Of a stretch of 21,976 nt of DNA, positions 16,135 through 21,976 are shown piece by piece. Location: NCBI GenBank assembly GCA_030606845.1, contig JAUWFP010000012.1, forward strand, positions 1-21,976, read 5' to 3'. The notes beneath the pieces were generated by a model that saw only the letters and a list, made by a program, of their open reading frames with translations, had not been told where the DNA came from and ran no database searches. The position numbers and the translations under genes were made by a program. Position 1 is the stretch's first letter, and each line of letters begins with the position of its first letter. The stretch is from Anaerolineales bacterium (GTDB lineage: Bacteria > Chloroflexota > Anaerolineae > Anaerolineales > E44-bin32).

Positions 16135-16820
16135 GAATCTTCTCGAAGAACGTATCCAACGCCTCGCACAGTATGGATGAGGCGCGGTTCTCCTTCTGAT
16201 TCTGTCTTTTGTCTCAGGTAGCGCACATAGACCTCGATGATATTGCTCTCTCCCCCAAAATCATAGCCCCACACACGGTCGAAGATCAGATCTCGGGTGA
16301 GGACTTGTCGCGGGTTGCGCAAGAAGAGCTCCAGAAGTTCATACTCCTTTGCGGTCAGTTCGACCACCCGCTCGCCCCGAAACACCTGATGCGTCCCTGT
16401 GTCCAGCCGCAGATCAACAAAAGTTAGAATTTCCGGTGCTTCCGTCTTAGCTCGTCTAACAAGCGCCCTGATTCGCGCTAAAAGTTCATTTAGAGCAAAA
16501 GGTTTAACAAGATAGTCATCTGCCCCGGCATCCAAGCCCAGTACACGATCGGACACTGACTCTTTCGCAGTAAGCATTATGATTGGCAAATCACTTGCGG
16601 CGCGCAATCTCCGGCATACTTCCAAACCATCCAAACCTGGTTCGATCTCAGGAAGCATCCAATCGAGGATAACCAGATCGGGAGCGTTATCCCTCGCAAC
16701 CTGAAGCCCTTCTGTCCCGTTCACCGCCGTCAGAACGCGGTATCCCTCGTACGCCAAACCTCGGCGCAAAAATTGCAGAATTCGCTCTTCATCTTCGACG
16801 ATCAATATCTTCTCATGCAT
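16131..16820 (-). CDS. OmpR/PhoB-family response regulator
   Basis: This 229-residue regulator has an N-terminal receiver domain (acidic pair Glu9-Asp10, phospho-acceptor Asp53 in LVILDWMLP, switch Thr in MLTAKES, Lys in LVKPF). The C-terminal winged-helix DNA-binding domain shows ELTAKEYELLELF, DLIFDRVWGYDF, YVRYLRQK and HTVRGVGYVLR. Between the MLP and GLDG of the receiver there is a small insertion (EIEP) that most family members lack. AGGTG (16825-16829) lies four bases before the ATG. It pairs with the histidine kinase that follows with a 4-base overlap. It lies downstream of rplL in the same direction, separated by 253 bases with a hairpin, so it is probably transcribed separately. Target genes are unknown; self-regulation through repeats upstream is possible. 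Confidence 0.95.
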   Translation of the reverse strand: MHEKILIVEDEERILQFLRRGLAYEGYRVLTAVNGTEGLQVARDNAPDLVILDWMLPEIEPGLDGLEVCRRLRAASDLPIIMLTAKESVSDRVLGLDAGADDYLVKPFALNELLARIRALVRRAKTEAPEILTFVDLRLDTGTHQVFRGERVVELTAKEYELLELFLRNPRQVLTRDLIFDRVWGYDFGGESNIIEVYVRYLRQKTESEGEPRLIHTVRGVGYVLREDS

Positions 16821-16857
16821 TGAACACCTGGTTCCTCGGCGCCGTGTTTATCATGCA

Positions 16858-16914
16858 AAGTCCCCGGTTGTGTCGGGGCGATGTCCCACGCGATTTGTGG
16901 GGCCAAGTCTCCGG
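16858..16914. promoter_or_regulatory. Direct repeats and hairpins upstream of the response regulator
   Basis: AAGTCCCCGG (16858-16867) recurs as AAGTCTCCGG (16905-16914), 47 bases apart, with one mismatch. Between and overlapping them are two 5-bp hairpins: CCCCG/CGGGG (16862-16866, 16874-16878) and CCCAC/GTGGG (16885-16889, 16897-16901). These could be regulator-binding sites or leader-RNA structure. I see no convincing -35/-10 pair. Confidence 0.3.
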
Positions 16915-17029
16915 CAAAAGGGAGTGGGATGCAACGCCGTAGGGATACCCAGCATAGCAAAACTTCATCTTAATCCGGTTGAGTTGCAACTAGCAGGGTT
17001 TATACCACAGCGCCGGAGGAAATGGATGA

Positions 17030-17049
17030 AGCCGCCTCAGAGGGCGGCT
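17030..17049 (-). terminator. Probable terminator of the ribosomal-protein operon
   Basis: AGCCGCC (17030-17036) and GGCGGCT (17043-17049) form a perfect 7-bp GC-rich stem over a 6-base loop, 24 bases past the rplL stop codon. On the minus strand TCATCCATTT follows, so the T run is imperfect. It likely separates rplL from the two-component genes, perhaps with some read-through. Confidence 0.55.
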
Positions 17050-17073
17050 CCATAATTGCTATTTGTGCGTGTA

Positions 17074-17454
17074 CTACGCTAGTTCGATAGTAGCGCCTGC
17101 TGTCTCGAGCTTGCTCTTTGCATCTTGCGCAGCTTCTTTACCTACCTGCTCGAGAACCTTCGCTCCCGCTGTTTCGGCGAGGTCCTTTGCATCTTTCAAG
17201 CCAAGCTGAGTGATCTGGCGGAGGGCCTTGATGACATCAATCTTCTTAGGTCCAACATCCTTAATAATCACATCGAACTCGGTCTTCTCGTCCGCATCTT
17301 CACCCGCACCTGCTGCGGCTCCAGCAGCTGCAGCAACAGCAACCGGTGCTGCAGCTGAAACACCCCACTTCTCTTCCAGTAACTTGGTGAGTTCAGCAGC
17401 CTCAAGGATGGTTAGTTTGCTGAGGTCCTCTGCAATTTTTTCAATGTTTGCCAT
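17074..17454 (-). CDS. rplL: Ribosomal protein bL12 (L7/L12)
   Basis: This 126-residue protein is a textbook L7/L12. The N-terminal dimerisation helices (IEKIAEDLSKLTILEAAELTK) lead to an Ala/Val/Gly-rich hinge (about 34-51). The C-terminal factor-binding domain follows with EKTEFDVIIKD, KIDVIKALRQIT, LGLKDAKDLAE and the end ATIELA. It forms the flexible stalk of the 50S subunit that recruits EF-Tu, EF-G and the other GTPase factors, anchored through L10. It follows rplJ by 53 bases in the usual rplJ-rplL pair. rpoB, which often comes next, is absent from this position. Confidence 0.98.
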   Translation of the reverse strand: MANIEKIAEDLSKLTILEAAELTKLLEEKWGVSAAAPVAVAAAAGAAAGAGEDADEKTEFDVIIKDVGPKKIDVIKALRQITQLGLKDAKDLAETAGAKVLEQVGKEAAQDAKSKLETAGATIELA

Positions 17455-17507
17455 CGTTTACGATCTCCTTTTTATTGTTTTCTTTTACTATTTTTCTTAA
17501 GTTGAAT

Positions 17508-18038
17508 TTACGCCGCCGTAGCTTCTTTTTCAGAATACGCCTTTACGACGGTCACTACTTGGCGCACAGAACCCGATAACACCCTGGCGATCTGAGATGC
17601 TGGCGCCTGTAACATACTGAGCAACTGGGCTTGGATAACGGGCATCGGCGGTAGTGCCGCCAAGCTCTTCACTCGGGCGCTATCGTAAATTTCCCCGTCG
17701 ATAACCGCACCCTTTACCTGAAATGCTTTTGTCCCTTTGGCGAGGTCGACGATTGCTTTCGCCAATCCTGTGACATCTTCGCTTGTCGCCCCGATCGCTG
17801 TTTGTCCATCAAGAATACCCTCAGGTTGCGGCATCCCGACATCATCTATCGCTAGCTTCGCCAGTGTATTCTTGATCACGTAGAACTCGCCGCCAATCTC
17901 GCGAATCCTCCCTCTCAGCTCTTCGAGCTCCTTAACACTCAACCCTGAATTCTCCGTGAATATCAAAGCTGTATTCCGGTTAAAGATGTCCTTGTACTGA
18001 GCAACTAATTCTTCCTTCTGTTCTCGTGTGATTGCCAA
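17508..18038 (-). CDS. rplJ: Ribosomal protein uL10
   Basis: L10 anchors L12 dimers to the 50S stalk base. I place the start at TTG 18038, which gives a 176-residue protein beginning M-A-I-T-R-E-Q-K, the usual L10 opening, with GGAGG nine bases upstream. The in-frame GTG at 18044 would leave only three bases to the same GGAGG. Family features include the N-terminal rRNA-binding domain with TALIFTENSGLSVKELEELR and FYVIKNTLAKLA, then AIVDLAKGTKAFQVKGAVIDG. A C-terminal Ala-rich helix, the L12 docking region, follows. Expression is probably controlled by the L10 leader lying between rplA and this gene. Confidence 0.96.
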   Translation of the reverse strand: MAITREQKEELVAQYKDIFNRNTALIFTENSGLSVKELEELRGRIREIGGEFYVIKNTLAKLAIDDVGMPQPEGILDGQTAIGATSEDVTGLAKAIVDLAKGTKAFQVKGAVIDGEIYDSARVKSLAALPPMPVIQAQLLSMLQAPASQIARVLSGSVRQVVTVVKAYSEKEATAA

Positions 18039-18114
18039 TTCCACCCACCTCCTTGTATAAACAAAATTAACCTCTGCTTCGCGATGACCATTGAAGCAAA
18101 GGCTAATAAAGAAA

Positions 18115-18245
18115 GCGATGATTGCGGTCTTACTGCTTTCAAGCCTTCACCTGGGCAGGAGATTAAGCCATCAATTCGTTACTCGGCACCTGCTGTCTCT
18201 GGCGAAGCGGCACGTTCTTTTCCGTGAAAGGTATCTGCCTCAGTT
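18115..18245 (-). ncRNA. Ribosomal protein L10 leader (autoregulatory mRNA element)
   Basis: The 212-base rplA-rplJ spacer contains, on the minus strand, CTTAATCTCCTGCCCAGGTG (about 18150-18169). This is very close to the conserved CTTAAT..CCTGCCGAGGTG core of L10 leaders that I know from Firmicutes. GACAGCAGGTGCC upstream and AAGCAGTAAGACC downstream could supply the pairing arms and kink-turn. Free L10-L12 complex binds such leaders and represses rplJL. The exact boundaries are estimates. Confidence 0.75.
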
Positions 18246-18256
18246 CACTCCTGTGC

Positions 18257-18967
18257 CTATTCTACCACTGCTATTGCTGCGCTGGGCTCAATTCGTATCC
18301 CCGGTCCCATCGTGCTCGTGACTGTGATCGTTCGGAAAAACGCTCCCTTTGACGCGGCTGGCTTTGCTCGCCGAACCGAATCTATAAGCGCAGAAAAATT
18401 CTCGAACAATTTTTGCGTTTCAAAGGATGCTTTTCCAATAGGGACATGTAAGTTGGCGGTCTTATCTGTTCGGAATTCTACCCTGCCCGCCTTCAGTTCC
18501 TTAATCACGCGTGGTAAATCGTCATCGGGAACAACGGTCCCCGCCTTTGGGTTTGGCATTAAACCGCGAGGTCCCAGTATCTTTCCCAGTCGCCCTACCG
18601 TGCTCATCATTTTCGGTGTTGAGACTGTGGCGTCGAACTCAAACCAACCATTTTGGATTTTTTTAATAATTTCATCGTCGACGATGTAATCCGCGCCTTC
18701 TTTTTGAGCCTCTCGTGCAGCATCACCCTCTGCAAATACAAGAACGCGAACAGTTCGCCCAAGGCCATGCGGCAGCATTACAGTGTCACGCACCTGTTGA
18801 TCGGCATGTCGTGTATCGACGCCAAGTCGTATGTGTACCTCAATGGTGCCGTCGAACTTCGTAAACGAAGTCTCCTGCGCCAACTTCAGTGCTTCCATCG
18901 GTTCGTATTGTTTCGCCTGATCTATCTTCTCAAGTGCTTCGAGATACTTTTTTCCATGCTTTGGCAT
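18257..18967 (-). CDS. rplA: Ribosomal protein uL1
   Basis: This 236-residue protein has the normal length and motifs of bacterial L1. They include the N-terminal HGKKYLEALEKID, FDGTIEVHIRLGVDTRHADQ, LPHGLGR and GPRGLMPNPKAGTV, the classic L1 signature. The gene's later part encodes EFRTDKTANLHVPIGK and the end TSTMGPGIRIEPSA. L1 binds 23S rRNA at the mobile L1 stalk and helps release deacylated tRNA from the E site. In many bacteria it also represses its own rplKA mRNA. It starts 50 bases after rplK in the expected order. Confidence 0.98.
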   Translation of the reverse strand: MPKHGKKYLEALEKIDQAKQYEPMEALKLAQETSFTKFDGTIEVHIRLGVDTRHADQQVRDTVMLPHGLGRTVRVLVFAEGDAAREAQKEGADYIVDDEIIKKIQNGWFEFDATVSTPKMMSTVGRLGKILGPRGLMPNPKAGTVVPDDDLPRVIKELKAGRVEFRTDKTANLHVPIGKASFETQKLFENFSALIDSVRRAKPAASKGAFFRTITVTSTMGPGIRIEPSAAIAVVE

Positions 18968-19017
18968 TTCAAATACTCCCTGTGGTCCTCGCGGGTTGGT
19001 CTACGCCAGCCCTCCCA

Positions 19018-19458
19018 CTAATTTTCAAGCGTACCCTCGACAACGATACCCATATTTCGCGCCGTCCCCTCTATCTGGCGCATTGCTCCTTCGATGTCGA
19101 CTGCATTCAAATCTTTCATCTTGATCTCAGCGATCTCACGAACCTGGTCCCGTGTGACCTTACCAACTTTTTCCCGGTTTGGCTCGCCAGATCCCTTCTC
19201 GACGCCTGCCGCTTTGCATAATAGAACCGCGGCTGGGGGAGTCTTCAATATAAACTTAAAGGAACCATCGGCGTAAATTGTGATCTCTGCCGGGATGATT
19301 TCCCCTGTCTTGCTTGATGTGCGCGCGTTGTACTCCTTGCAAAAAACCATAAGGTTGATGCCGTGGGGAGCCAGCGCCGGTCCTATCGGGGGTGCCGGAT
19401 TGGCCCTTCCCGCTTCGATTTGAAGTTTAACAATTGCTTTAATTTTTTTCTTTGCCAC
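19018..19458 (-). CDS. rplK: Ribosomal protein uL11
   Basis: This 146-residue L11 has the standard size. The N-terminal domain reads IKAIVKLQIEAGRANPAPPIGPALAPHGINLM, listed here only in part because the key feature is the Pro-rich PAPPIGPALA segment that contacts thiostrepton-type antibiotics. The C-terminal 23S rRNA-binding domain ends with MKDLNAVDIEGAMRQIEGTA and RNMGIVVEG. L11 sits at the GTPase-associated centre and assists factor binding and the stringent response. The gene lies between nusG and rplA, the nearly universal bacterial order. Confidence 0.98.
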   Translation of the reverse strand: MAKKKIKAIVKLQIEAGRANPAPPIGPALAPHGINLMVFCKEYNARTSSKTGEIIPAEITIYADGSFKFILKTPPAAVLLCKAAGVEKGSGEPNREKVGKVTRDQVREIAEIKMKDLNAVDIEGAMRQIEGTARNMGIVVEGTLEN

Positions 19459-19520
19459 GTGTTTACTCCTCTTGTGGTTTTAGCGGGCAGAATGGCCCTC
19501 CCACGCGCTATCCGTCTAGA

Positions 19521-20525
19521 TCACGCTTTATCAACTTGCAGGAAGTCTAACTCTACAGGTGTTTCACGACCGAAAAACGAGACCATTACACGAACCATTG
19601 CTCGCTCCATATCGATGTCCGCTACAGTCCCTATGAAATCATTGAATGGGCCATCGGTAATGCGTACTTTTTGTCCGATTGAATACGCCAACTTGATGCG
19701 AGGGGCGTCCGCCTCCATACGCTTAACGATTTTAGCTACTTCCTCCGGTCGCAATGGGGTCGGCTCGTTGCCCATCCCCACAAATCCGGTCACGCCTGGA
19801 GTATTGCGCACGACGTACCACGAATCCTCATCCAAAATCATCTGAACAAGAATGTACCCTGGGAAAACGCGTCGCTCCACGGTTCGACGTTTTCCATCTT
19901 TGACTTCGATCTCTTCCTCAGTAGGGACGACCACATCAAAGATCTTGTTCTTCATGTCCATTGTCTCGATCCGCTGCTCGAGGTTGTACCGAACCTTGTT
20001 CTCATAACCAGAATAGCAGTGAATCACAAACCAGTCACGGTCAATCGCGGCTTCCGCTTCCTTCTCCACTGCGGCTTCAGTAGTTTCTGTTGGGTGCTCA
20101 TGCTCATCCGCAATTTCAAGCGGCTCTACTTCCTTTTCGGCAGCGGGCTCCACTTCGCTTTCTTCTGCTGTCTCCAATTCAAGCTCCGCCTCTTCTAGCT
20201 CAGGAGCCTCATTTTCCAAATCCTCGCGGGCATCGTCAACGGCGGCAAAATCATTCTCCCCCGCGGTTTCATCTCCGGATTCGTCACTTTCTTCCGGAAT
20301 CGAATTGCTTTCATCGGATTCATCGACGGCATCTTCAGATTCGGCGCCAGCAGATTCTGTCTCGGTTAAGCTTTCTTCCGAGTCTGCAGATGCCTCATTT
20401 GCTTCATCTACCGAGGTTTCCGATTCTGTCGTGGCATCCTCAAGAATCTCATCCTCACCCGATACCACTTCTTCGATCTCGGGTTCGTTCTGAGGATTTT
20501 CATCTTTCTTTAGATGTTCTTCCAT
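19521..20525 (-). CDS. nusG: Transcription factor NusG with long acidic N-terminal extension
   Basis: NusG binds RNA polymerase and promotes processivity, pausing control and coupling to ribosomes or Rho. The NGN domain begins near residue 164 (DWFVIHCYSGYENKV), with RRVFPGYILVQM and NTPGVTGFVG. The C-terminal KOW domain starts near 283 (IGQKVRITDGPFNDFIGTV). Standard NusG is about 180 residues; this one has 334. The extra ~160 residues at the N-terminus are low-complexity; by my count 66 of the first 160 are Asp or Glu and only five are Lys or Arg. I found no internal ATG in the extension and no start just before the NGN domain, so it seems genuinely translated. The start ATG is 17 bases after secE. 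The extension is unlikely to be structured and its role is unknown. Confidence 0.95.
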   Translation of the reverse strand: MEEHLKKDENPQNEPEIEEVVSGEDEILEDATTESETSVDEANEASADSEESLTETESAGAESEDAVDESDESNSIPEESDESGDETAGENDFAAVDDAREDLENEAPELEEAELELETAEESEVEPAAEKEVEPLEIADEHEHPTETTEAAVEKEAEAAIDRDWFVIHCYSGYENKVRYNLEQRIETMDMKNKIFDVVVPTEEEIEVKDGKRRTVERRVFPGYILVQMILDEDSWYVVRNTPGVTGFVGMGNEPTPLRPEEVAKIVKRMEADAPRIKLAYSIGQKVRITDGPFNDFIGTVADIDMERAMVRVMVSFFGRETPVELDFLQVDKA

Positions 20526-20542
20526 GATTGTTATTCGCCAAT

Positions 20543-20764
20543 CTATCCAAGACTGATGATAAATCCCATCACCCTTGAGAAAATATAATCTAAAGTACCC
20601 AGCAGCGCACTCATAAAAGCAACAACGATCAACACGATGATCGTTAACTTGGTAGCCTCCGGACGCGTAGGCCAGGTAACCTTCTTCAACTCCGCTCTTG
20701 TCTCGTGCAAATAGCGGATTACAGGATTTGATTTCTTCTTTGAGGCGGCCTTAGATTTTGCCAC
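20543..20764 (-). CDS. secE: Protein translocase subunit SecE
   Basis: This 73-residue single-helix SecE has the short form found in most bacteria outside enterobacteria. A basic N-terminus is followed by the amphipathic surface helix YLHETRAELKKVTWPTRPE, with the near-invariant KVTWP motif. One membrane helix follows (about 40-65). SecE clamps SecY in the translocation channel. It lies between trnW and nusG, the typical secE-nusG arrangement, and AGGAG precedes the start. Confidence 0.97.
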   Translation of the reverse strand: MAKSKAASKKKSNPVIRYLHETRAELKKVTWPTRPEATKLTIIVLIVVAFMSALLGTLDYIFSRVMGFIISLG

Positions 20765-20818
20765 TCAAACACTCCTCAGATTAAACGACGCCATTGTCCC
20801 TCAGGCGTCGCAGCTCGA

Positions 20819-20897
<79 letters not shown>

Positions 20898-20917
20898 GTG
20901 CGGGGTTTTAGCAACCC

Positions 20918-21082
20918 CTACTTGGTCTCGCGATGCAGTGTATGCTTTCGGCAACGCTTACAATATTTCTTGAATTCCAAACGACCCGGGTCATTTCGAC
21001 GATTTTTCTCGGTCGTGTAATTTCGTTCCTGGCATTCTGTGCATTCCAGGGTAACGACTGGGCGAACATCTTTCTTGGCCAT
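20918..21082 (-). CDS. rpmG: Ribosomal protein bL33
   Basis: This 54-residue gene was found by translating the minus strand between tuf and tRNA-Trp. The product starts M-A-K-K-D-V-R-P and contains LECTECQERNYTTEKN and NDPGRLEFKKYC, ending KHTLHRETK, a clear L33. Both zinc-ribbon Cys pairs are present (Cys14/Cys17 and Cys41/Cys44), so this is the zinc-binding (C+) form. L33 is a small 50S subunit protein near the E site. No strong Shine-Dalgarno is visible before the ATG. The order tuf-rpmG-trnW-secE-nusG is conserved in many bacteria. Confidence 0.96.
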   Translation of the reverse strand: MAKKDVRPVVTLECTECQERNYTTEKNRRNDPGRLEFKKYCKRCRKHTLHRETK

Positions 21083-21127
21083 ATTCTTATTACTGCGCCA
21101 ATTTGAACTTCCCTAGGCGCAAATCTC

Positions 21128-21976
21128 CTACTCTAAAATTTCCGTGATAACGCCCGCTCCAACCGTCAAGCCGCCTTCGCGGATCGCAAACTTCGAACCT
21201 TTCTCCAATGCCACCGGCGTGATCAACTCCACCGTCAGGTTCACATTGTCCCCGGGCATCACCATCTCCACACCTTCCGGCATCTCGATCGTGCCCGTCA
21301 CGTCCAACGTCCGAATGTAGAACTGCGGCCGATACCCATTGAAGAACGCCTTGTGCCTGCCCCCTTCTTCCTTCGTCAGCACGTACACCTCTCCCAGGAA
21401 CTTCGTGTGCGGCTCTATCGAGCCCGGCGCCGCTACCACCATCCCCCGCTCTACATCCTCACGGTCGATCCCTCGCAGCAGCAAGCCTACATTGTCCCCA
21501 GCCTGCCCATCGTCCAGTATCTTGTGGAACATCTCCACTCCGGTCACCACCGAACCGAACGTCTTGTCTCTCAAACCAACGATGTCTACCGCATCTCCTG
21601 TCTTTATCTTGCCCCGATCGATACGCCCCGTCACCACCGTGCCGCGGCCCTTGATCGAGAATACATCCTCCACCGGCATCATAAATGGCTTGTCCAGTTC
21701 ACGCTTCGGCTCCGGTATGTACTCATCTACTACCCGCAGCAGTTCCTTGATGCTCTCATAATCTGGATCATCCGGATCCGTGCTGTCACTCTCCAGCGCT
21801 TTCAACGCACTCCCCATCACGATTGGCGTCTCGTCTCCAGGGAACTCGTAATCGGTCAACAGCTCCCGCAGCTCCAGCTCCACTAGCTCCAATAGCTCCG
21901 GGTCGTCCATCATGTCTACTTTGTTCAAATACACCACGATCGAAGGCACTTCCACCTGCCGCGCCAGCAGCACGTG
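21128..21976 (-). CDS. tuf: Elongation factor Tu, N-terminal part beyond the window
   Basis: The window holds the last ~282 codons; the frame stays open to the right edge, reading HVLLARQVEVPSIVVYLNKVDMMDD, so the N-terminal GTPase P-loop and switch regions are missing from view. Visible are the NKVD guanine-specificity motif, then domain II (KPFMMPVEDVFSIKGRGTVV, GRIDRGKIKTGD, LLLRGIDREDVERG). Domain III shows FFNGYRPQFYIRT, MPGDNVNLTVELI and the end FAIREGGLTVGAGVITEIL. EF-Tu delivers aminoacyl-tRNA to the ribosome. Codon use is strongly biased, as expected for a very highly expressed gene. It leads the block of translation genes on this strand. Confidence 0.97.
   Translation of the reverse strand, partial: HVLLARQVEVPSIVVYLNKVDMMDDPELLELVELELRELLTDYEFPGDETPIVMGSALKALESDSTDPDDPDYESIKELLRVVDEYIPEPKRELDKPFMMPVEDVFSIKGRGTVVTGRIDRGKIKTGDAVDIVGLRDKTFGSVVTGVEMFHKILDDGQAGDNVGLLLRGIDREDVERGMVVAAPGSIEPHTKFLGEVYVLTKEEGGRHKAFFNGYRPQFYIRTLDVTGTIEMPEGVEMVMPGDNVNLTVELITPVALEKGSKFAIREGGLTVGAGVITEILE

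Noticed and set aside
16822..16834. GAAC-N5-GTTC before the response-regulator ATG as a third LexA box
   Set aside because: The spacer is five rather than four bases, and it coincides with the AGGTG ribosome site. It is probably chance.
20090..20527. Plus-strand open frame opposite the NusG acidic extension
   Set aside because: It is the antisense shadow of low-complexity Glu/Asp codons and has no independent support.

Overview
The window looks like a chromosomal segment of a Chloroflexota bacterium (Anaerolineae-like). This is an inference from four things: LexA-type boxes of the form GAAC-N4-GTTC, a solute-binding lipoprotein whose mature N-terminus is an E/V-rich linker, several long proteins lacking obvious close relatives, and the translation gene order. 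It was not confirmed by any search. Base composition changes along the window. The first ~2.2 kb is clearly AT-rich, the rest is moderately GC-rich.

Layout, left to right. (1) 1-2149, plus strand: a 5'-truncated AT-rich gene for a large protein that ends in a phosphodiester-glycosidase (NAGPA-like) domain. (2) 2150-3100: a long intergenic stretch with hairpins, including an apparent minus-strand terminator that has no visible gene, then a promoter overlapped on its downstream side by a LacI-type operator. (3) 3101-11808, plus strand: a sugar or compatible-solute locus. It holds a LacI regulator, a solute-binding lipoprotein, two MalF/MalG-type permeases, a GH13_18 phosphorylase that reads most like glucosylglycerate phosphorylase, and a GT4 glycosyltransferase of the FSGTDGVSLE type. 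No transport ATPase is encoded, so a shared ATPase elsewhere is expected. (4) 11858-12781: a CPBP (CAAX protease-like) membrane protease. (5) 13000-14622: a strong promoter with two LexA-like boxes 30 bp apart, followed by a four-helix membrane protein with a basic tail and a membrane-anchored lytic transglycosylase. This looks like a DNA-damage-inducible envelope-remodelling pair and is the most novel part of the window. (6) 14701-16820, minus strand: an OmpR-type response regulator and sensor kinase with overlapping ends. (7) 17074-21976, minus strand: the classical block tuf (partial)-rpmG-trnW-secE-nusG-rplK-rplA-rplJ-rplL, with an L10-type autoregulatory leader before rplJ and an unusual ~160-residue acidic extension on NusG. 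rpoBC do not follow rplL; the two-component pair occupies that place.

How the parts fit: the binding protein and permeases would import a glycoside, the GH13_18 enzyme would phosphorolyse it to glucose 1-phosphate plus an acceptor, and the LacI protein would regulate expression, clearly at its own promoter. The GT4 may make a related mannosyl/glucosyl-glycerate osmolyte, which is inference only. The ribosomal block is ordinary housekeeping.
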